Positions 1 through 10,650 of a stretch of 64,000 nucleotides of DNA are shown in pieces. The first letter of the stretch is position 1. Each line of letters opens with the position of its first letter. The position numbers and the translations under genes were made by a program. The notes under the pieces are model-generated. The model ran no database searches. It worked only from the letters and a program-made list of their open reading frames with translations, and was not told the DNA's origin. This DNA is from Peromyscus leucopus (taxonomy: Eukaryota; Chordata; Mammalia; Rodentia; Cricetidae): the NCBI RefSeq assembly GCF_004664715.2, contig NC_051070.1:47750456-47814455 (forward strand), written 5' to 3'.

Positions 1-109
1 GGAAGAGAGAGGAAAATGAATATAGACAGTTATATAAAGAAACAGATAGTTTCAAAAAAAATAAAGTCTTTAAAGAGACAGTAAAAATAATATAAAAAAA
101 TAAGCCACG

Positions 110-298
110 TGGCCAGGTGGCAGTGGCCCATGCCTTTAATCCCAGCACTCAGGAGGTAGAGCCAGGCAGTTCTCTGTGAGTTTGAGGCCAACCTGGTCTA
201 CAGAGTGAGCTCTAGGACAGGCACCAAAACTACACAGAGAAACCCTGTCTCAAAAAACAAAAACAAACAAACACAAATAAACAAAACAAAACAAAAGC
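110..298 (+). repeat. B1 SINE
   Basis: Carries the B1 hallmarks TTTAATCCCAGCACTC and ACACAGAGAAACCCTGTCTC and an A-rich (CAAA)n tail. Inserted in the ERV interior. Moderately diverged. Confidence 0.92.
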
Positions 299-447
299 CA
301 TGTAAAGATGAAAATCACACACAGAGTCTGGATTATATTGTCTTTGGGATTTTTAACTGCAGAGAGACATTTGATTGTAAAAGCTACTAAGTTAAACCAA
401 TATGTATATTTTAAAGTTATCTTAACTTCAAAATTTGTTTCTGAGGA

Positions 448-624
448 GGCTGGAGAGATGGCTCAGAGGTTAGGAGCACCGGTAACACTTCCAGAGGTCC
501 TGAGTTCAATTCCCAGAAACCACATGGTGGCTCACAACCATCTGTAATGGGATCTGGTGCCTTCTTCTGGCATGCAGGCATACATGCAGGCAGAACACTG
601 TATACATAATAAATAAATTAAAAA
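448..624 (+). repeat. B2 SINE with perfect 17-bp target-site duplication
   Basis: The element runs from GGCTGGAGAGATGGCTCAG through CACATGGTGGCTCACAACC to an AATAAA-containing A tail. It is bracketed by AAATTTGTTTCTGAGGA at 431-447 and 625-641. The duplication proves insertion into the ERV interior. Confidence 0.95.
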
Positions 625-642
625 AAATTTGTTTCTGAGGAT

Positions 643-846
643 ATGCTGCTTTGGAAAAGAGGTTCTACTTTTGTTTCCACAGAAGATGAGAACCTGTGGA
701 TTGCTTCTAGGCTAATAAGGTTTGATTGTCTAAGACCCCCTGAGAGGTCTCCAGATGATCCAACATCCAGAACAGCTTCAAGGCAACTGGCTCAGAGAAT
801 ACAGCATCACAGACTACTCCAGTCAGGACTTGACCATAATTCTTAA
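643..846 (+). pseudogene. Integrase C-terminal remnant of a class II endogenous retrovirus
   Basis: A 67-codon open stretch carries a short pattern typical of the integrase C-terminal DNA-binding domain of betaretrovirus-like ERVs (VSTEDENLWIASRLI, then a basic/Pro-rich tail). Catalytic-core sequence is not in the window. The fragment sits in the expected place 5' of a degenerate interior and an LTR in the same orientation. It is a dead relic: no intact reading frame continues on either side. Confidence 0.55.
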
Positions 847-2048
847 TTTTCTCAGGATTCCCATAAGATTACCAGTGCTCCCTATCAGCAGGAAGTAGTA
901 TGAGAAGCTATGCCCAAATTCCCAAAATATTGTTTATGAATGTTTATTTTTATTTAAAGTAGGTTGATTTTAAATGCAATCTCTTTATAAAGAAGAAAAG
1001 GGGATAGTATAGATATGATAAGATGAAAGGGTAGATTATTGAATCTACTTTTAAAGAGCAACAACTTGTTTGAAATGTTTTACATTGCTATGGATTTTAG
1101 TTTATTGATACAAATTTAAAGTTAATTTTGTTATACTGTATGCATATTTCCACTCTTGTTTAAGGTATTATGTTTGTATAGCATATTTGAAATTGTAATG
1201 CATAATTAAATACAGATTAATAATTAGTCATCTATGATAACCACACTTATAGTCATGTTAGTTAAGTTTTCTAGGTATACATAGATATATTTCAATTAGG
1301 TAGGTGATCTTCAAACACTTCAAATACCTACAGAATATGGCATTTAAAATGTTTTAAAAACTTAAACTTTCTGGACAATGAGACATGTCTGCTCCTGGCA
1401 GCACTGATTTACTTCAAAGAGAAAGATGGACATTGAAGACATTCCATATGGAGTTTATCTTCTTCTTGGCACAAAATAGCCATTTGGACAAGAACAGCTC
1501 TTGTCTGAACTGCTTGACAGGATGTTATATAAACTGGACATGATGGACCCATAAGAAGATGGCCACTGAACTTTGCAAGGTGAGATGGTCCTTCAGGTTC
1601 CTGCTTCACAGAAGAGACTGCCAGACATTCTGCAGGACACAGGGAGAAGCAACCAGAAAACTCTAGGCCTATTGGCTGAAGATGGATGCCCCAATGTTAC
1701 AGAGGAACTTTGGATGACTGTCCAGGAAGGCAGCTGTCTCTGTCATTTCCAGAATTTTTGGAAGTTGCTTACAATGTACTTCCTGTTTACTTAGGTAATA
1801 TTATATCCCTCTGGGGTCTTTGATGTAGTTGAAGACTAGATAGCTATAATTTTCCTCAGTTATGATAAAAGATAAATTAGATATGAAACAAATATAGGAT
1901 AGATGATAGAATATTTTCTTTAATTTTGCCAAATACAAATAGACTAGATAGTGTAACTGTAATTCTTGCTTGATAACTGTTCTATTATATGTAATTTTAC
2001 TAGGTTAAAGTTAAAACCTTCCTTTTTGATTAGACAGGAAAGGGGAAA

Positions 2049-2413
2049 TGCTGTGGAATGTCTTTCTGCATGCTGTGAATATGTGTTACTCTAATTGGTT
2101 GATAAATAAAGCCATTTGGCCTATGGCAAGTCAGGTTATAGCTAGGGGAAATTGAAGAGAGAGACAGGAAGACGAAAGGCAGAGGCGGAGGAGACGCCAT
2201 CCCACCATCCAGGGAGCAGCATGTAATGGCACACAGGTAAAGCCACAGAACCTATGGTGACATATAGATTAATAGAAATGGGCTGAGTTTAGTTATAAGA
2301 ATTGAGCCATAAGCCTTGGCCATGCAATTTGTAATTGATATAAAGTCACTGTGTGTTTACTTGGGTCTGAGCAGCTACAGGACTGGGCAGGACACTGGAA
2401 AACTTCCACTACA
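2049..2413 (+). repeat. ERV LTR
   Basis: The LTR starts with TG just after a purine tract, contains AATAAA (in GATAAATAAAGCC, about 2100-2112) and ends near CCACTACA. The 3' edge is uncertain by about 15 bp. Confidence 0.65.
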
Positions 2414-2564
2414 GCTACTAAATTGCCCTACACCTAAGCGTTGTCCAAAACTATGTGCTGACATTCTAGAAGAGCTCAGAGATCTTGACCACTCTCTTCA
2501 ATAACCCCTTATGAGCAATGCCCATTCCAGCTAAATTTTACCCCAATATATTTTCATTTATAGT

Positions 2565-2568
<4 letters not shown>

Positions 2569-2612
<44 letters not shown>
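2569..2612. repeat. (GT)22 microsatellite
   Basis: Uninterrupted GT dinucleotides. Confidence 0.97.
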
Positions 2613-2616
<4 letters not shown>

Positions 2617-2639
2617 AATGTTAACAGCTAGAAGTGCAA

Positions 2640-2940
2640 CAGAAAAGGAAAAGTTTAGCAAATGTTGCCTTAGTAATAAGATCGCTCACGCCATTTGCTG
2701 CCGTTTTAGCCGGGGATTAAACACAACTTGATTTCAGCAGCTACTGATATCATTTCTGGCTCTCAAAGACCTGTGAGACGAAAACTAAGCTTTAAAAGCT
2801 TTGCAGTTAATTGCTGCTGAGTTATGTGGATTTTTTTTTTTAAAACACCTTCATGCTGACACATAATTTAGAAAATCAATCTGTGAGATGAGTCGAAATA
2901 TGGGTCTGAAATACTCCTGGTTAATTACAGGAGGCCCTAA
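2640..2940. other. Unique sequence, candidate conserved non-coding element
   Basis: No repeat is recognised. The stretch is AT-rich and contains homeodomain-style motifs (TTAATTGC, GGTTAATTAC, ATAATTTAG) and preserved CpGs. No coding frame is convincing. Conservation is inferred, not tested. Confidence 0.3.
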
Positions 2941-3470
2941 GAGACAGCCCGGCACAGAGGACGGCAGAGGGGCTGAGGCTACAGTGGTAAGCGGCAGGAC
3001 AGTTGGGGCATCCTGGGGAGGGATGGGGGGTATGGGGGGCTGCGGGTGCCCTGTAGGGGTTGAGAGAAGGGCTCTGTCTGCTGGGAGTACGGTGCCTTTC
3101 CTTAGCCCACACCAGTTCCTCGAAGGCTGCTGCTTCTATCAAACTGTGTGCAAAGGCGATTGTGTGCAAAGGTGATTGGAGGCGACCCTTAATTCCACCT
3201 GACAAACAGGCACTGTCTCAGTCCACGCGGCCTCACGGTTCAGGTCTTGACAGTCCTCCACAGCTGGTCCCCACCGGCTTGGTACTGTCGAGAGATGGCG
3301 GTGGTACATTTAAGAGTCAGGGTCTAGCGGTGGGCCTTGGGTCATTGGAGGTGTGTCCTTAGAGGGGGTTTGGTGACACTCGCCTCTCCTCTTCCTGTGT
3401 CTTCTGTAGTGCTTTCTGGTCATCAGGTTCTTGTCACATGATATGCTGCTGCCAGGGTGAGATAACCTTT

Positions 3471-3506
3471 CCGGGGTGGGGGTGGGGGTGGGGGTGGGGG
3501 TGGGGC
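3471..3506 (+). repeat. (GGGGGT)n G-rich tract
   Basis: At least five consecutive runs of five or more G separated by single T, able to form a G-quadruplex on the plus strand. Confidence 0.9.
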
Positions 3507-3769
3507 AAAAGCAGTGAAGTCAAGATCCCGGACAGACTGAAACTTCTAAACTCAGGAGTTGTGACAAAGCTTGACTGTTGAAGGTGGCTCTCTCCATGAT
3601 GCCCACATCAAATCTGGCCCTTGACAATATTATAAAAAACACAGGTTGGTCTTTGGTCATCGAAAGGCGCTAACAGACCCCAGCACGGCAAACATGGCTC
3701 TGGCAGGCCTTGCCCTTCCCCCCTTCCCTCTTCCTTGCTAAAAACCATCAAAGTACTGAAGTTCAGCAA

Positions 3770-4092
3770 TCAGATGCCCCCTTTTGGCTCGCCTAATTAA
3801 CGTGCCCAATGAAAACAAACCAACTCATCCTAACTCGGGGTGGGGGTCGGGGTGTTCCCCCTTTCCATTTATAAACTGCCATTTGCCTTGGGGCACGTCT
3901 ATCTCCTCTCCTTCCAGAGGCGTCCTTTGGTCCCTCAGAGGCAAATACCCCTCCCCCCTTTCCCCTTTCCCTCGTCCTCTGTCCCTGTCCTTGTCCCTTA
4001 TTCCCGCCCTCTGTCCCTCTTGGGCACTAAATCTCCTTTGCACTGAGAACTTGGTCTTGGTGTGTTCTGTGCTGATTCCGGTCCCTGCAGCC
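3770..4092 (+). mobile_element. LTR-like fragment (possible class I ERV)
   Basis: A TATA-like TTTATAAA at about 3868, a long pyrimidine-rich stretch and a U5-like tail (GCACTAAATC...GGTCTTGGTGTGTTC) suggest an LTR. There is no internal sequence or clear end, so this is a tentative call. Confidence 0.35.
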
Positions 4093-4321
4093 CTCACTCC
4101 TCTGGACCTTTTTTCACCTCTTGGTCCATTTTACCACCCGCCATTGTCACTATTCGAGAAGCTATGTCTTGCTACCAAACTCCTCCGTAAGTTTTATGTG
4201 AATTTTAGACTCCGCCGCCGCCTTTCCTCCTAAAGGACAGTGCTTAGCTCTTGGTAATAGGTTTTCTGTGCCTCGATAGCAGGTTTCCCTGCCGACACAG
4301 TAAGCCAGATCCAGCCGAATT

Positions 4322-4890
4322 GAAAAAGTAAAGGAACAGGTTTATTTGAGCAAAGCAACTCCCGGGTGAGATCTCCAGCCCCCAGAGATCAAAGAGGGAG
4401 AAGAGGCAGGAGAAAATCTTATGGCTGACCTAAGTCAGAGCGCTTATGTACCCTGTAGGCGAGGGGTGTGATGTACAGTGGTCTCCAAACAGCACGACCA
4501 CACAGCTGCCATGATAGGCTTAGAGGCCCAGACACAGCTTCTGTGACAGGCTTACTGGCAGGCAGCACCTGGACCCAGGAAGAGCCATTAACCGACCCCA
4601 CCCAGTGGGGCCTGTATCTAAGAGGAAACATTCCAAACATTCCCTATACCCCTAGACAAATGTCATCCCGTCAGGGTCCTGAACCCTGGAAATCCCCTCA
4701 CCCCAACCTCTGCTATGATAAAAAAAAAAAAAAACTCACCCTGCCTGGGCTCTGGGCTCTCTGCTCTCACTGCTGTGTCAGACAGACAGAGAGACCAAGA
4801 CCTGGAGCTTGAAGGTAATAAAGGCTCTTTGCTTTTACATACACGATTCGGTCCCTGTGGTGCTCTTTTGGGGGTCCCTGCAATCTGGGC
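4322..4890. mobile_element. LTR-like fragments in both orientations
   Basis: The segment 4322-4720 begins with a reversed polyadenylation signal (TTTATTTGAGC), as a minus-strand LTR would. The segment 4740-4890 reads as a plus-strand R/U5 (AATAAAGGCTC at 4819, then GGGGGTCC). A 14-bp poly(A) separates them. Family not assigned. Confidence 0.4.
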
Positions 4891-5264
4891 ATAAGAATAA
4901 CATGTCCTCCATAAGCTGGGTTTGTGCCCAAGTATGGTACGCTTTAGGTGGGGACTTGGGCCACAGCAACTTCAGGGGAGGCGCTGTTGCAGCCGCCGAG
5001 AATGCAGAACTTGGCTTTTTGGTGCCTTTTCTTTGTTGGAGATTTTCTGAGAAGGCAGGTTTGGAAAGAGAGAACTGGGGCTTTCTGGATCAAGCAGGAG
5101 TGAGCTGGAGGTTCCCACCAAACACTTGGGGAGCCGAAGAACCACTCTTTTAGGAGTAAACCACAGCTTTGTACCCTTCCCACCCTGTTTGAGTTTCTGT
5201 GCATCTGTGCTACTGATACTTCCATAATGCTAATAAGGTTTGAATGAAATGAGGACATGACCGC

Positions 5265-5475
5265 CCCAAGGTATGGTTGAGGAGAAGGCTTTTATTGTAG
5301 ATACCAGGGAGAGAACAGCCAGAGGCATCTGGAAGGGTCCAGAGCTGGGAGAGAAAGTAGTACACTGAACATGGCCAGCAGACCATACCCATGAGAGGAA
5401 AGGGGGGGGGGAGAGTGAGAGAGGAAGAGGAGAGAGGGCAAGTGGACCAAGAATCGGGTCAAGGACTGAGAAAAC

Positions 5476-5561
<86 letters not shown>

Positions 5562-6045
5562 AAGAGTCAGGAGTGCAGGAACAAGAAAGGAGGCAAGAGA
5601 ACACAGTTGAAATGAAATGGCAGGTTTGTTACAGGAAAGAGGAGCTAGGGGAAGAGAAGCATGGCCCCTGGGCTGGAGAAGTTTTGGGGGGGCATGCCAG
5701 CAAGGATGACTCTGTAACAGGTGCTGGGGAAGCCTAGAGGCCAGTGTACACTTTGGCATGCTAATAGGCACCACAGCTAGCCATGTGAGTTTCTTTGGGA
5801 CCTAACAAGGTTGGGAAATACAAGGTAGGTCACGAAACTTTGGCTCAAGACAGTACGGAGCCATTTCGTAGGTGAATTTGGTTAGACCCTTGGCTAATAT
5901 TTTTTTGGGGGGGCATGAGGACATTGACGAAATTAAATGGGTCTTAGTGGCTTGTCTTACGAACCCATGAGTCGAGAGTAGGGTTTGGAGTGGAGCAAGT
6001 CATTCCACCCCAGGAACAAAAGATTTCAGTTCATCCAAGATTGAG
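5265..6045 (-). mobile_element. Probable ERV/LTR-derived repeat containing a (GA)n tract
   Basis: The left side starts like a reversed LTR (GGCTTTTATTGTAG contains an inverted AATAAA) and continues without coding sequence to about 6045. The family looks familiar from other rodents, but I cannot name it. Confidence 0.35.
5475..5559 (+). repeat. (GA)n microsatellite
   Basis: About 85 bp of GA with one GAAA interruption, inside the LTR-like repeat. On the minus strand it reads as a meaningless Ser-Leu polymer. Confidence 0.97.
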
Positions 6046-6052
6046 GAGAGGA

Positions 6053-6198
6053 TAAAGGCACACATTTAATCTCAGCACTCGGGAGGCAGAGGCAGGTAGA
6101 TCTCTGTGAGTTTGAGGCCAGCCTGGTCTATCTAGTAAGTCCCAGACCAACGAGGGCTACATAGTAAGATCTTATCTCAAATAATAATGATAAAAAAA
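6053..6198 (+). repeat. Diverged B1-related SINE
   Basis: Contains TTTAATCTCAGCACTCGGGAGG and GAGTTTGAGGCCAGCCTGG, then a non-standard right part (CTACATAGTAAGATC) resembling the old proto-B1 group. Confidence 0.8.
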
Positions 6199-6235
6199 AG
6201 AATAGCAAAAGTTGGAAGAGGAGAAGGAAGCCGAA

Positions 6236-6275
6236 GATGAGGAGGAGGAGGAGGAGGGGGAGGAGGAGGAGGTGT
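6236..6275 (+). repeat. (GAG)n purine tract
   Basis: Imperfect GAG triplets. Confidence 0.85.
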
Positions 6276-6324
6276 TGGCTGGCATTATTTCCCTGTGAGG
6301 ACCTGTAAGATGAACTGAAACATG

Positions 6325-6815
6325 GTCTTATTAATTAAAAAAAAAAAAAAACTGGAGCCAGATATTGGGTAAAATCTGAGAGATCAAAGGAATAGGAAAA
6401 CCCACAGCCAACTTCACCTTACCAGCCCTCAGTCTCCAAAGAGACCTATTTCCTGTCTACCTACACCTATATGCCTTTCTGTTCTGCCATCTCACTTCAT
6501 TTCTCCGCCCAGCTACATCCCTTCCTGTCTTGCCCAGCTCTGTCACTTCCTGTCTGTCTGTACAGACCTCTAGACCTCTATGGTTAGTGCTGTGATTAAA
6601 GGTATGTACCACCATGCCTGGCTCTGTTCCCAGTGTAGCCTTGAACTCACAGAGATCCAGACGGACCTCTGCCTCCTGAGCAATAGGATTAAAGATGTGT
6701 GCTACCATTGCCTGACTTCTATGTTTACTATAGTGGCTGGCTTTTTCCTCTGATCCTCAAATAAACTCTCACTTTATTAGGGTGCACAATATTGGGGGAC
6801 ACAATACATCACCAC
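6325..6815 (-). repeat. Muroid LTR-like repeat with a B1-related core
   Basis: On the minus strand it begins with a TGTGTCCCCCAATATTGTG-type start and a CTAATAAAGTGAG motif, carries a B1-like middle and ends in CCAGATATTGGGTAAAATC. Related copies lie at 15595-15903 (-), 17858-19080 (+) and 31108-31500 (+). Family name not certain; an LTR is likely. Confidence 0.6.
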
Positions 6816-6819
6816 AAGG

Positions 6820-8075
6820 ACCATTTTTTTCTGTGGTTTTTGGCCTTTCTTTGGTTGACCACGTTGACTGATGATTTTATGGGCTAAACTGACACATTGC
6901 AGTGGGGATGGAATTGAGCAAGGCGCATGCTCGCTGCATGTCGCCTCTCTTGTGGCGTAGTCCCCGCTCCGACTGTCTCTTTGGAGAATAATGCCAAGCT
7001 GCCGCTCCCCGGCTTTGTCACCTTCCATCTCGGCGAATCTTTTATTTATTCTCAGAACAAGCCTTTTTGGCAACTGATCTTGTATGTAACATCAGCTAGA
7101 GGCATACTGACAATTAGCGAGTTTTGACAAATCTTGCAGATAAATACCCAGCTCTTGTATCACCATCAGGGCATCCAAGCGTCACGCCAATTGAGGGAAG
7201 ACATAGACAGGAAATTACCAACCCATAACTCTAATTCCCTACCTGGTAAATTGCTAAAACAATCAATAGCACAGACAGTCTGGGAACCCCCTCGGGAAGC
7301 TAGAGTGATATATGTGCTGTGGTCCTGTAGCAGAGGGTATGGGCAAATGGAGGCCCTTCTCAAGGGGGACATTGGGGGCTGCCATGGTAACTGTGATGTA
7401 CCCCCTGTCTCTAGCCAGCAGATTTGGAATGTATTGGTCTGATCGGAACCCACAAAGGGCAGTATTCACAGAGAGGGCTGTGTGAGGTTTCTCTGTGGTG
7501 GATCATGTGATCACAAATCCATATGTGTCCAGGCACATGAATTTTTCAAGGATCACAATGGCCGGTTGACAGAGTCTGCTGGGCAAATGAGTATTACACT
7601 TGACTCAAGCATGAATCGGGTTCACTAATGACCTTATTCTTACTTCCTCTCTGGTCACTCATCTTTTCAGTGTCCCAACTTTATAGTACGCTGTTCGTAT
7701 TATCCAACATTAAAGGCTCCAATTTGAATAATTAAATACATTGAACTTGGTTCTACACTACCTAGTCCACGCCGGCTGGCATGACACCTGGCAGTCAGTG
7801 GTCAGTTATTCAAGGATAGTGGTAGACAGATGGCCATACCCCATGGCCCATGCATTCATGTAGATCAAACAATTTGGAGAAATCTTTCCTTTTCCTGCCC
7901 TTTAGAATTTCTCAGAGTCCCATGTAGGCTGCCCTTTATGGGCAGGTGGGTTGCACATGGTGACTTTCATATTCTGCATTGAATGCCTGGGGTTGAGAGG
8001 GACAGCTGAATGGCAGTTGGAGATTCCTTTGGCATGCTGTCTGGTGAAGGGATCTGTGGAATAATGTTACCATCG
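6820..8075. other. Unique region, no gene recognised
   Basis: No repeat is recognised. The part 6840-7110 retains an unusual number of CpGs (GCATGTCGCC, GCTCCGACTG, CTCGGCGAATC) for such AT-balanced DNA, as conserved elements often do. The short open frames here have no recognisable product. Confidence 0.3.
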
Positions 8076-8079
8076 TTGC

Positions 8080-8215
8080 AGCCCAAGCCAGAAAACCTGG
8101 CTTCAAACTTCAGAACTACTGCGTTCTGTTTGACCTTGGACAAATCACTTCTTTGATTCCAGTTTTGAAACTCTGCTAAATGGAGCTGATTCTTCCTTTC
8201 TTGAGAATAAGATTG
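8080..8215 (+). repeat. MIR SINE
   Basis: Shows the MIR progression: CCTGGCTTCAAAC, then TGACCTTGGACAAATCACTT and a TGAAACTCTGCTAAATGGAG-like right half. Ancient, therefore diverged. Confidence 0.7.
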
Positions 8216-8219
8216 CATG

Positions 8220-8295
8220 GAGTGGGGATGTAGTTCAGTCTGTCGAGTGCTTGCCTAGCATGTTCGGGCCCTGGATTTGATCCTCAGCCTTGAAA
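8220..8295 (+). repeat. ID element (tRNA-Ala/BC1-derived SINE)
   Basis: GGGGATGTAGTTCAG...GAGTGCTTGCCTAGCATG...GATCCTCAGC is the ID core with recognisable A and B boxes and a short A-rich tail. Confidence 0.85.
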
Positions 8296-8439
8296 AGAAA
8301 ATATTTGTCATGTGAAAGATGTTGACATATTATAGGAGTTCAGTGGATACCAAGTATTTTGGTTTACATCTCATCTTTTGAACACTTGTTTTTCTTATCT
8401 GCTAATGCTATTGGAGGGGATATGAGACCTGTAGGCCTG

Positions 8440-8650
8440 TGAGCCTCTGAAGATTATCCTCAGCCTCCGGCTCCTGCCTCTCTTCCTGGTCTGCGGTGAT
8501 GTGAACAGTCGCCATCCTGCACTCCTGTTACCATGAATAGAGCTGCTCCATCATGCTTTGATGATGGCCCCCAATCCCCTCAAATTATGAGTCCAAATGG
8601 ACTCTTCCTCCCTTTAGTTGTTTCTGTGGCCAGGGTAAGGCAAAAGTAAC
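8440..8650 (+). repeat. Diverged rodent repeat (3' end)
   Basis: The end ATGGACTCTTCCTCCCTTTAG resembles the 3' terminus of the repeat at 8993-9652. Old and partial. Confidence 0.4.
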
Positions 8651-9183
8651 AAATATACACAGTCTAATTTCCAGGGTGACCTATCCCAGGCTGAGGCCAG
8701 GGAGGCAGCCACACTGAGTCTCTGGAAGTGTGTGATGCTCACTGATTCACAGGAGGGAAAGATGCGTGCACTATCTCAAGTGGGACGCAGGAGTCCCTCC
8801 GCTGAACTGTGGAGGTGGTGCTGTGGTGGCATGTGTCATCTCTGCAGACATAGCTTTGGCTGGAACTCAGTCTCATGACCTCAGCCTAGCTCACAAGGAC
8901 TGGAGAATGCAGTCTCCGGCCAGTCAGTTACTTTCCGTCAATGTCCTTAAGCTACGGAGGGACAATAATGCACATTCCTGCTAATGGCCTGCGCTGGCTA
9001 GTCTTACGTCAACTTGACACAAATTAGAGTAATCTGAAAGGAGGGAACTTCAATGGAGAAAAATGCCTCTACAAGTTCAGCTGAAGGTACTTTTCTTAAT
9101 TAACGATTGATGTGGGAAAGCCTATCCCATGGTGGGTGGTACCACCCTGGGCTGGTGGTCCTGGATTCTATAAGAAAGCAGGC

Positions 9184-9327
9184 TGAAGCCAGCAGTGGTG
9201 GTGGTGCATGACTTTAATCCCAGCACTCGGGAGGCAGAGGCAGGTGGATCTCTGAGTTTAAGGCCAGCCTGGTCTACAGAAAGAGTTCCAGGATAGCCAG
9301 AGCTACACAGAGAAACCCTGTCTCAAT
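9184..9327 (+). repeat. B1 SINE
   Basis: AGCAGTGGTGGTGGTGC start and the ACACAGAGAAACCCTGTCTC right end. Its A tail has become a (GAAA)n/(GGAA)n microsatellite. Confidence 0.93.
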
Positions 9328-9342
9328 AAAAAAAGAAAGAAA

Positions 9343-9373
<31 letters not shown>

Positions 9374-9455
9374 GAAGGAAGGAAGGAAGGAAGGAAGGAA
9401 GGAAGAAAGGAAAGAAGAAAGAAGGAAAAAAGAAAGAGAAAGAAAAGAAGCAAGC
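9328..9455 (+). repeat. (GAAA)n/(GGAA)n microsatellite derived from a B1 tail
   Basis: About 128 bp of purine tetranucleotides directly following the B1. Confidence 0.95.
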
Positions 9456-9779
9456 CAAGAAAGCCAAGAGGATCAAGCCAGTAAGCAGCCTTCCTCCATG
9501 GCCTCTGCATCAGCTCCTGCCTCCAGGTTCCTGCCCTGCCTTCCCTCGAGGATGGACGGTTACCTGAAAGTGTAAGCCAAATAAACCCTTTCCTCCCCAA
9601 GTTGCTTGGGTCACGGGGTTTCATCACGGCAACAGTCACCCTAACTAAGACACTGCCATTGACATAGTGGTAGACGCGGGAGATTCCTGGCAGAGGAGAA
9701 GTGCGTCATGGACAGTTGATGGGAATTAAGAAAGAAGGACGGTTAGTCTGCCAGAGCCAGTGTTCTTGTTATTGTAAAA

Positions 9780-10190
9780 AAGAACGGCTTTCTTCAGCAC
9801 CTGACCTCTCGGCCCCTCGTGTGTGTGCGTGCTTTTAGAGTCCACGCCGAGAGCAGCTTAAGCGCCTCCTGACAACCCTCCGATTTCTCACTCGCTGTGA
9901 GCGACATTTCGTCACGAAGAGGGACATCAATATTCGCGACAGTGGGATATATCAACAGGAAGGAGTTGGGGCTCGAATAGACAGGCGTGTTTTTATTTCC
10001 ACTCTTCGTGCCAAGAACTTGATAGGAGACATTTAAAAGCTCTGGCCCAAGGCCCCGTGGAAGATGAATAGCCCGCCAGTGAACAGGATCCAGGAGTCCG
10101 GCTGCACCAGTCCATTTACCGTACAGATCAACGCGCACACTTTCCAGTTCCGGTGTCTGCAGTCAAACGCAGCCTTTCGGTTACCTCGGC
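9780..10190. other. Unique CpG-retaining segment, candidate conserved element
   Basis: Repeat-free DNA with many CpGs (TTTCGTCACGAAGAG, ATATTCGCGACAG, CAACGCGCACAC) in an otherwise CpG-poor window. A 114-codon minus-strand open frame covers it, but no family is recognised and no splice context is obvious. It may be a conserved regulatory element or an unrecognised exon. Confidence 0.3.
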
Positions 10191-10195
10191 CATCT

Positions 10196-10650
10196 TTGTT
10201 AGTTTGCTTCTGTGCTGCTGAGATAAACCACTGATCAGAAGCGACTTGAGAAGGAAAGGGCTAATTTTGTCTTACAGCTCACACTCCACCATTAAGGGAA
10301 GCCGAGGGCAGGAGCTCCAGGCAGGAACCTGCCTTCTGTGTGTGTGTGTGTGTGTGTGTGTACATATGAGCACATGCATGTGGAGGACAGAGTACAACCT
10401 TGGTGTCACTCTTCAGGAATGTTGTTCACCTTATTTTGACACAGGGTATCTCCTTGGCCTGGAACTCTGCCCCCCCCCCCCCAATACACCTGTATTCATC
10501 CCGCTAACACAGTGGGGTTACAAGTGCACAGCACCATGCCTTGCTTTCTCGCATGGGTTCTCATCTGGTTGACTATAGCTTCAAATCCAGGTCCCTGTGC
10601 CTGCAAGGCAAGCATTGTACTGACTGAGCCAACTCTTTCCTCCTCAAGAT
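10196..10650. repeat. Rodent repeat fragment, (TG)14, then B4/RSINE-like SINE (minus)
   Basis: Three joined pieces. 10196-10330 is the start of a rodent repeat (TGCTGCTGAGATAAACCAC). 10338-10362 is (TG)n. 10363-10650 reads on the minus strand as a B4-type SINE with a B1-like middle (ACAGGGTATCTCC...GGGGTTACAAGTGCACAGC) and a tRNA-like end. Confidence 0.6.

Larger units (their letters stand above)
1..2413 (+). mobile_element. 3' part of a class II ERV (mys-like), with LTR
   Basis: In order: interior sequence interrupted by a B1 and a B2, an integrase remnant at 643-846, an AT-rich degenerate interior (850-2030), a polypurine tract (AGGAAAGGGGAAA, 2036-2048) and an LTR beginning TGCTGTGGAATG at 2049. 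The interior at 1380-2030 is clearly related to 41200-41810, another ERV fragment in this window. The 5' part lies outside the window. Assignment to the cricetid mys/mysTR group is a guess from the LTR style. Confidence 0.7.
8993..9652 (+). repeat. Rodent interspersed repeat, family A, split by a B1
   Basis: Runs from GCTGGCTAGTCTTACGTCAA through CCCATGGTGGGTGGTACC to AATAAACCCTTTCC and CTAACTAAGACAC. A B1 with an expanded tail sits inside (9184-9455). The same family occurs at 22098-22507, 23738-24113 and 41015-42692. I recognise it as abundant in mouse genomes but am not sure of its name. Confidence 0.8.

Noticed and set aside
3784..4233. 149-codon plus-strand frame
   Set aside because: Pyrimidine-rich LTR-like DNA; Pro/Ser/Leu product without domain features.
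5230..5774. Long Ser-Leu-rich minus-strand frames
   Set aside because: Translations of a (GA)n microsatellite inside an LTR-like repeat.
8220..8295. tRNA-Ala gene
   Set aside because: The tRNA-like boxes belong to an ID SINE with an A-rich tail; the anticodon arm does not form a proper tRNA.
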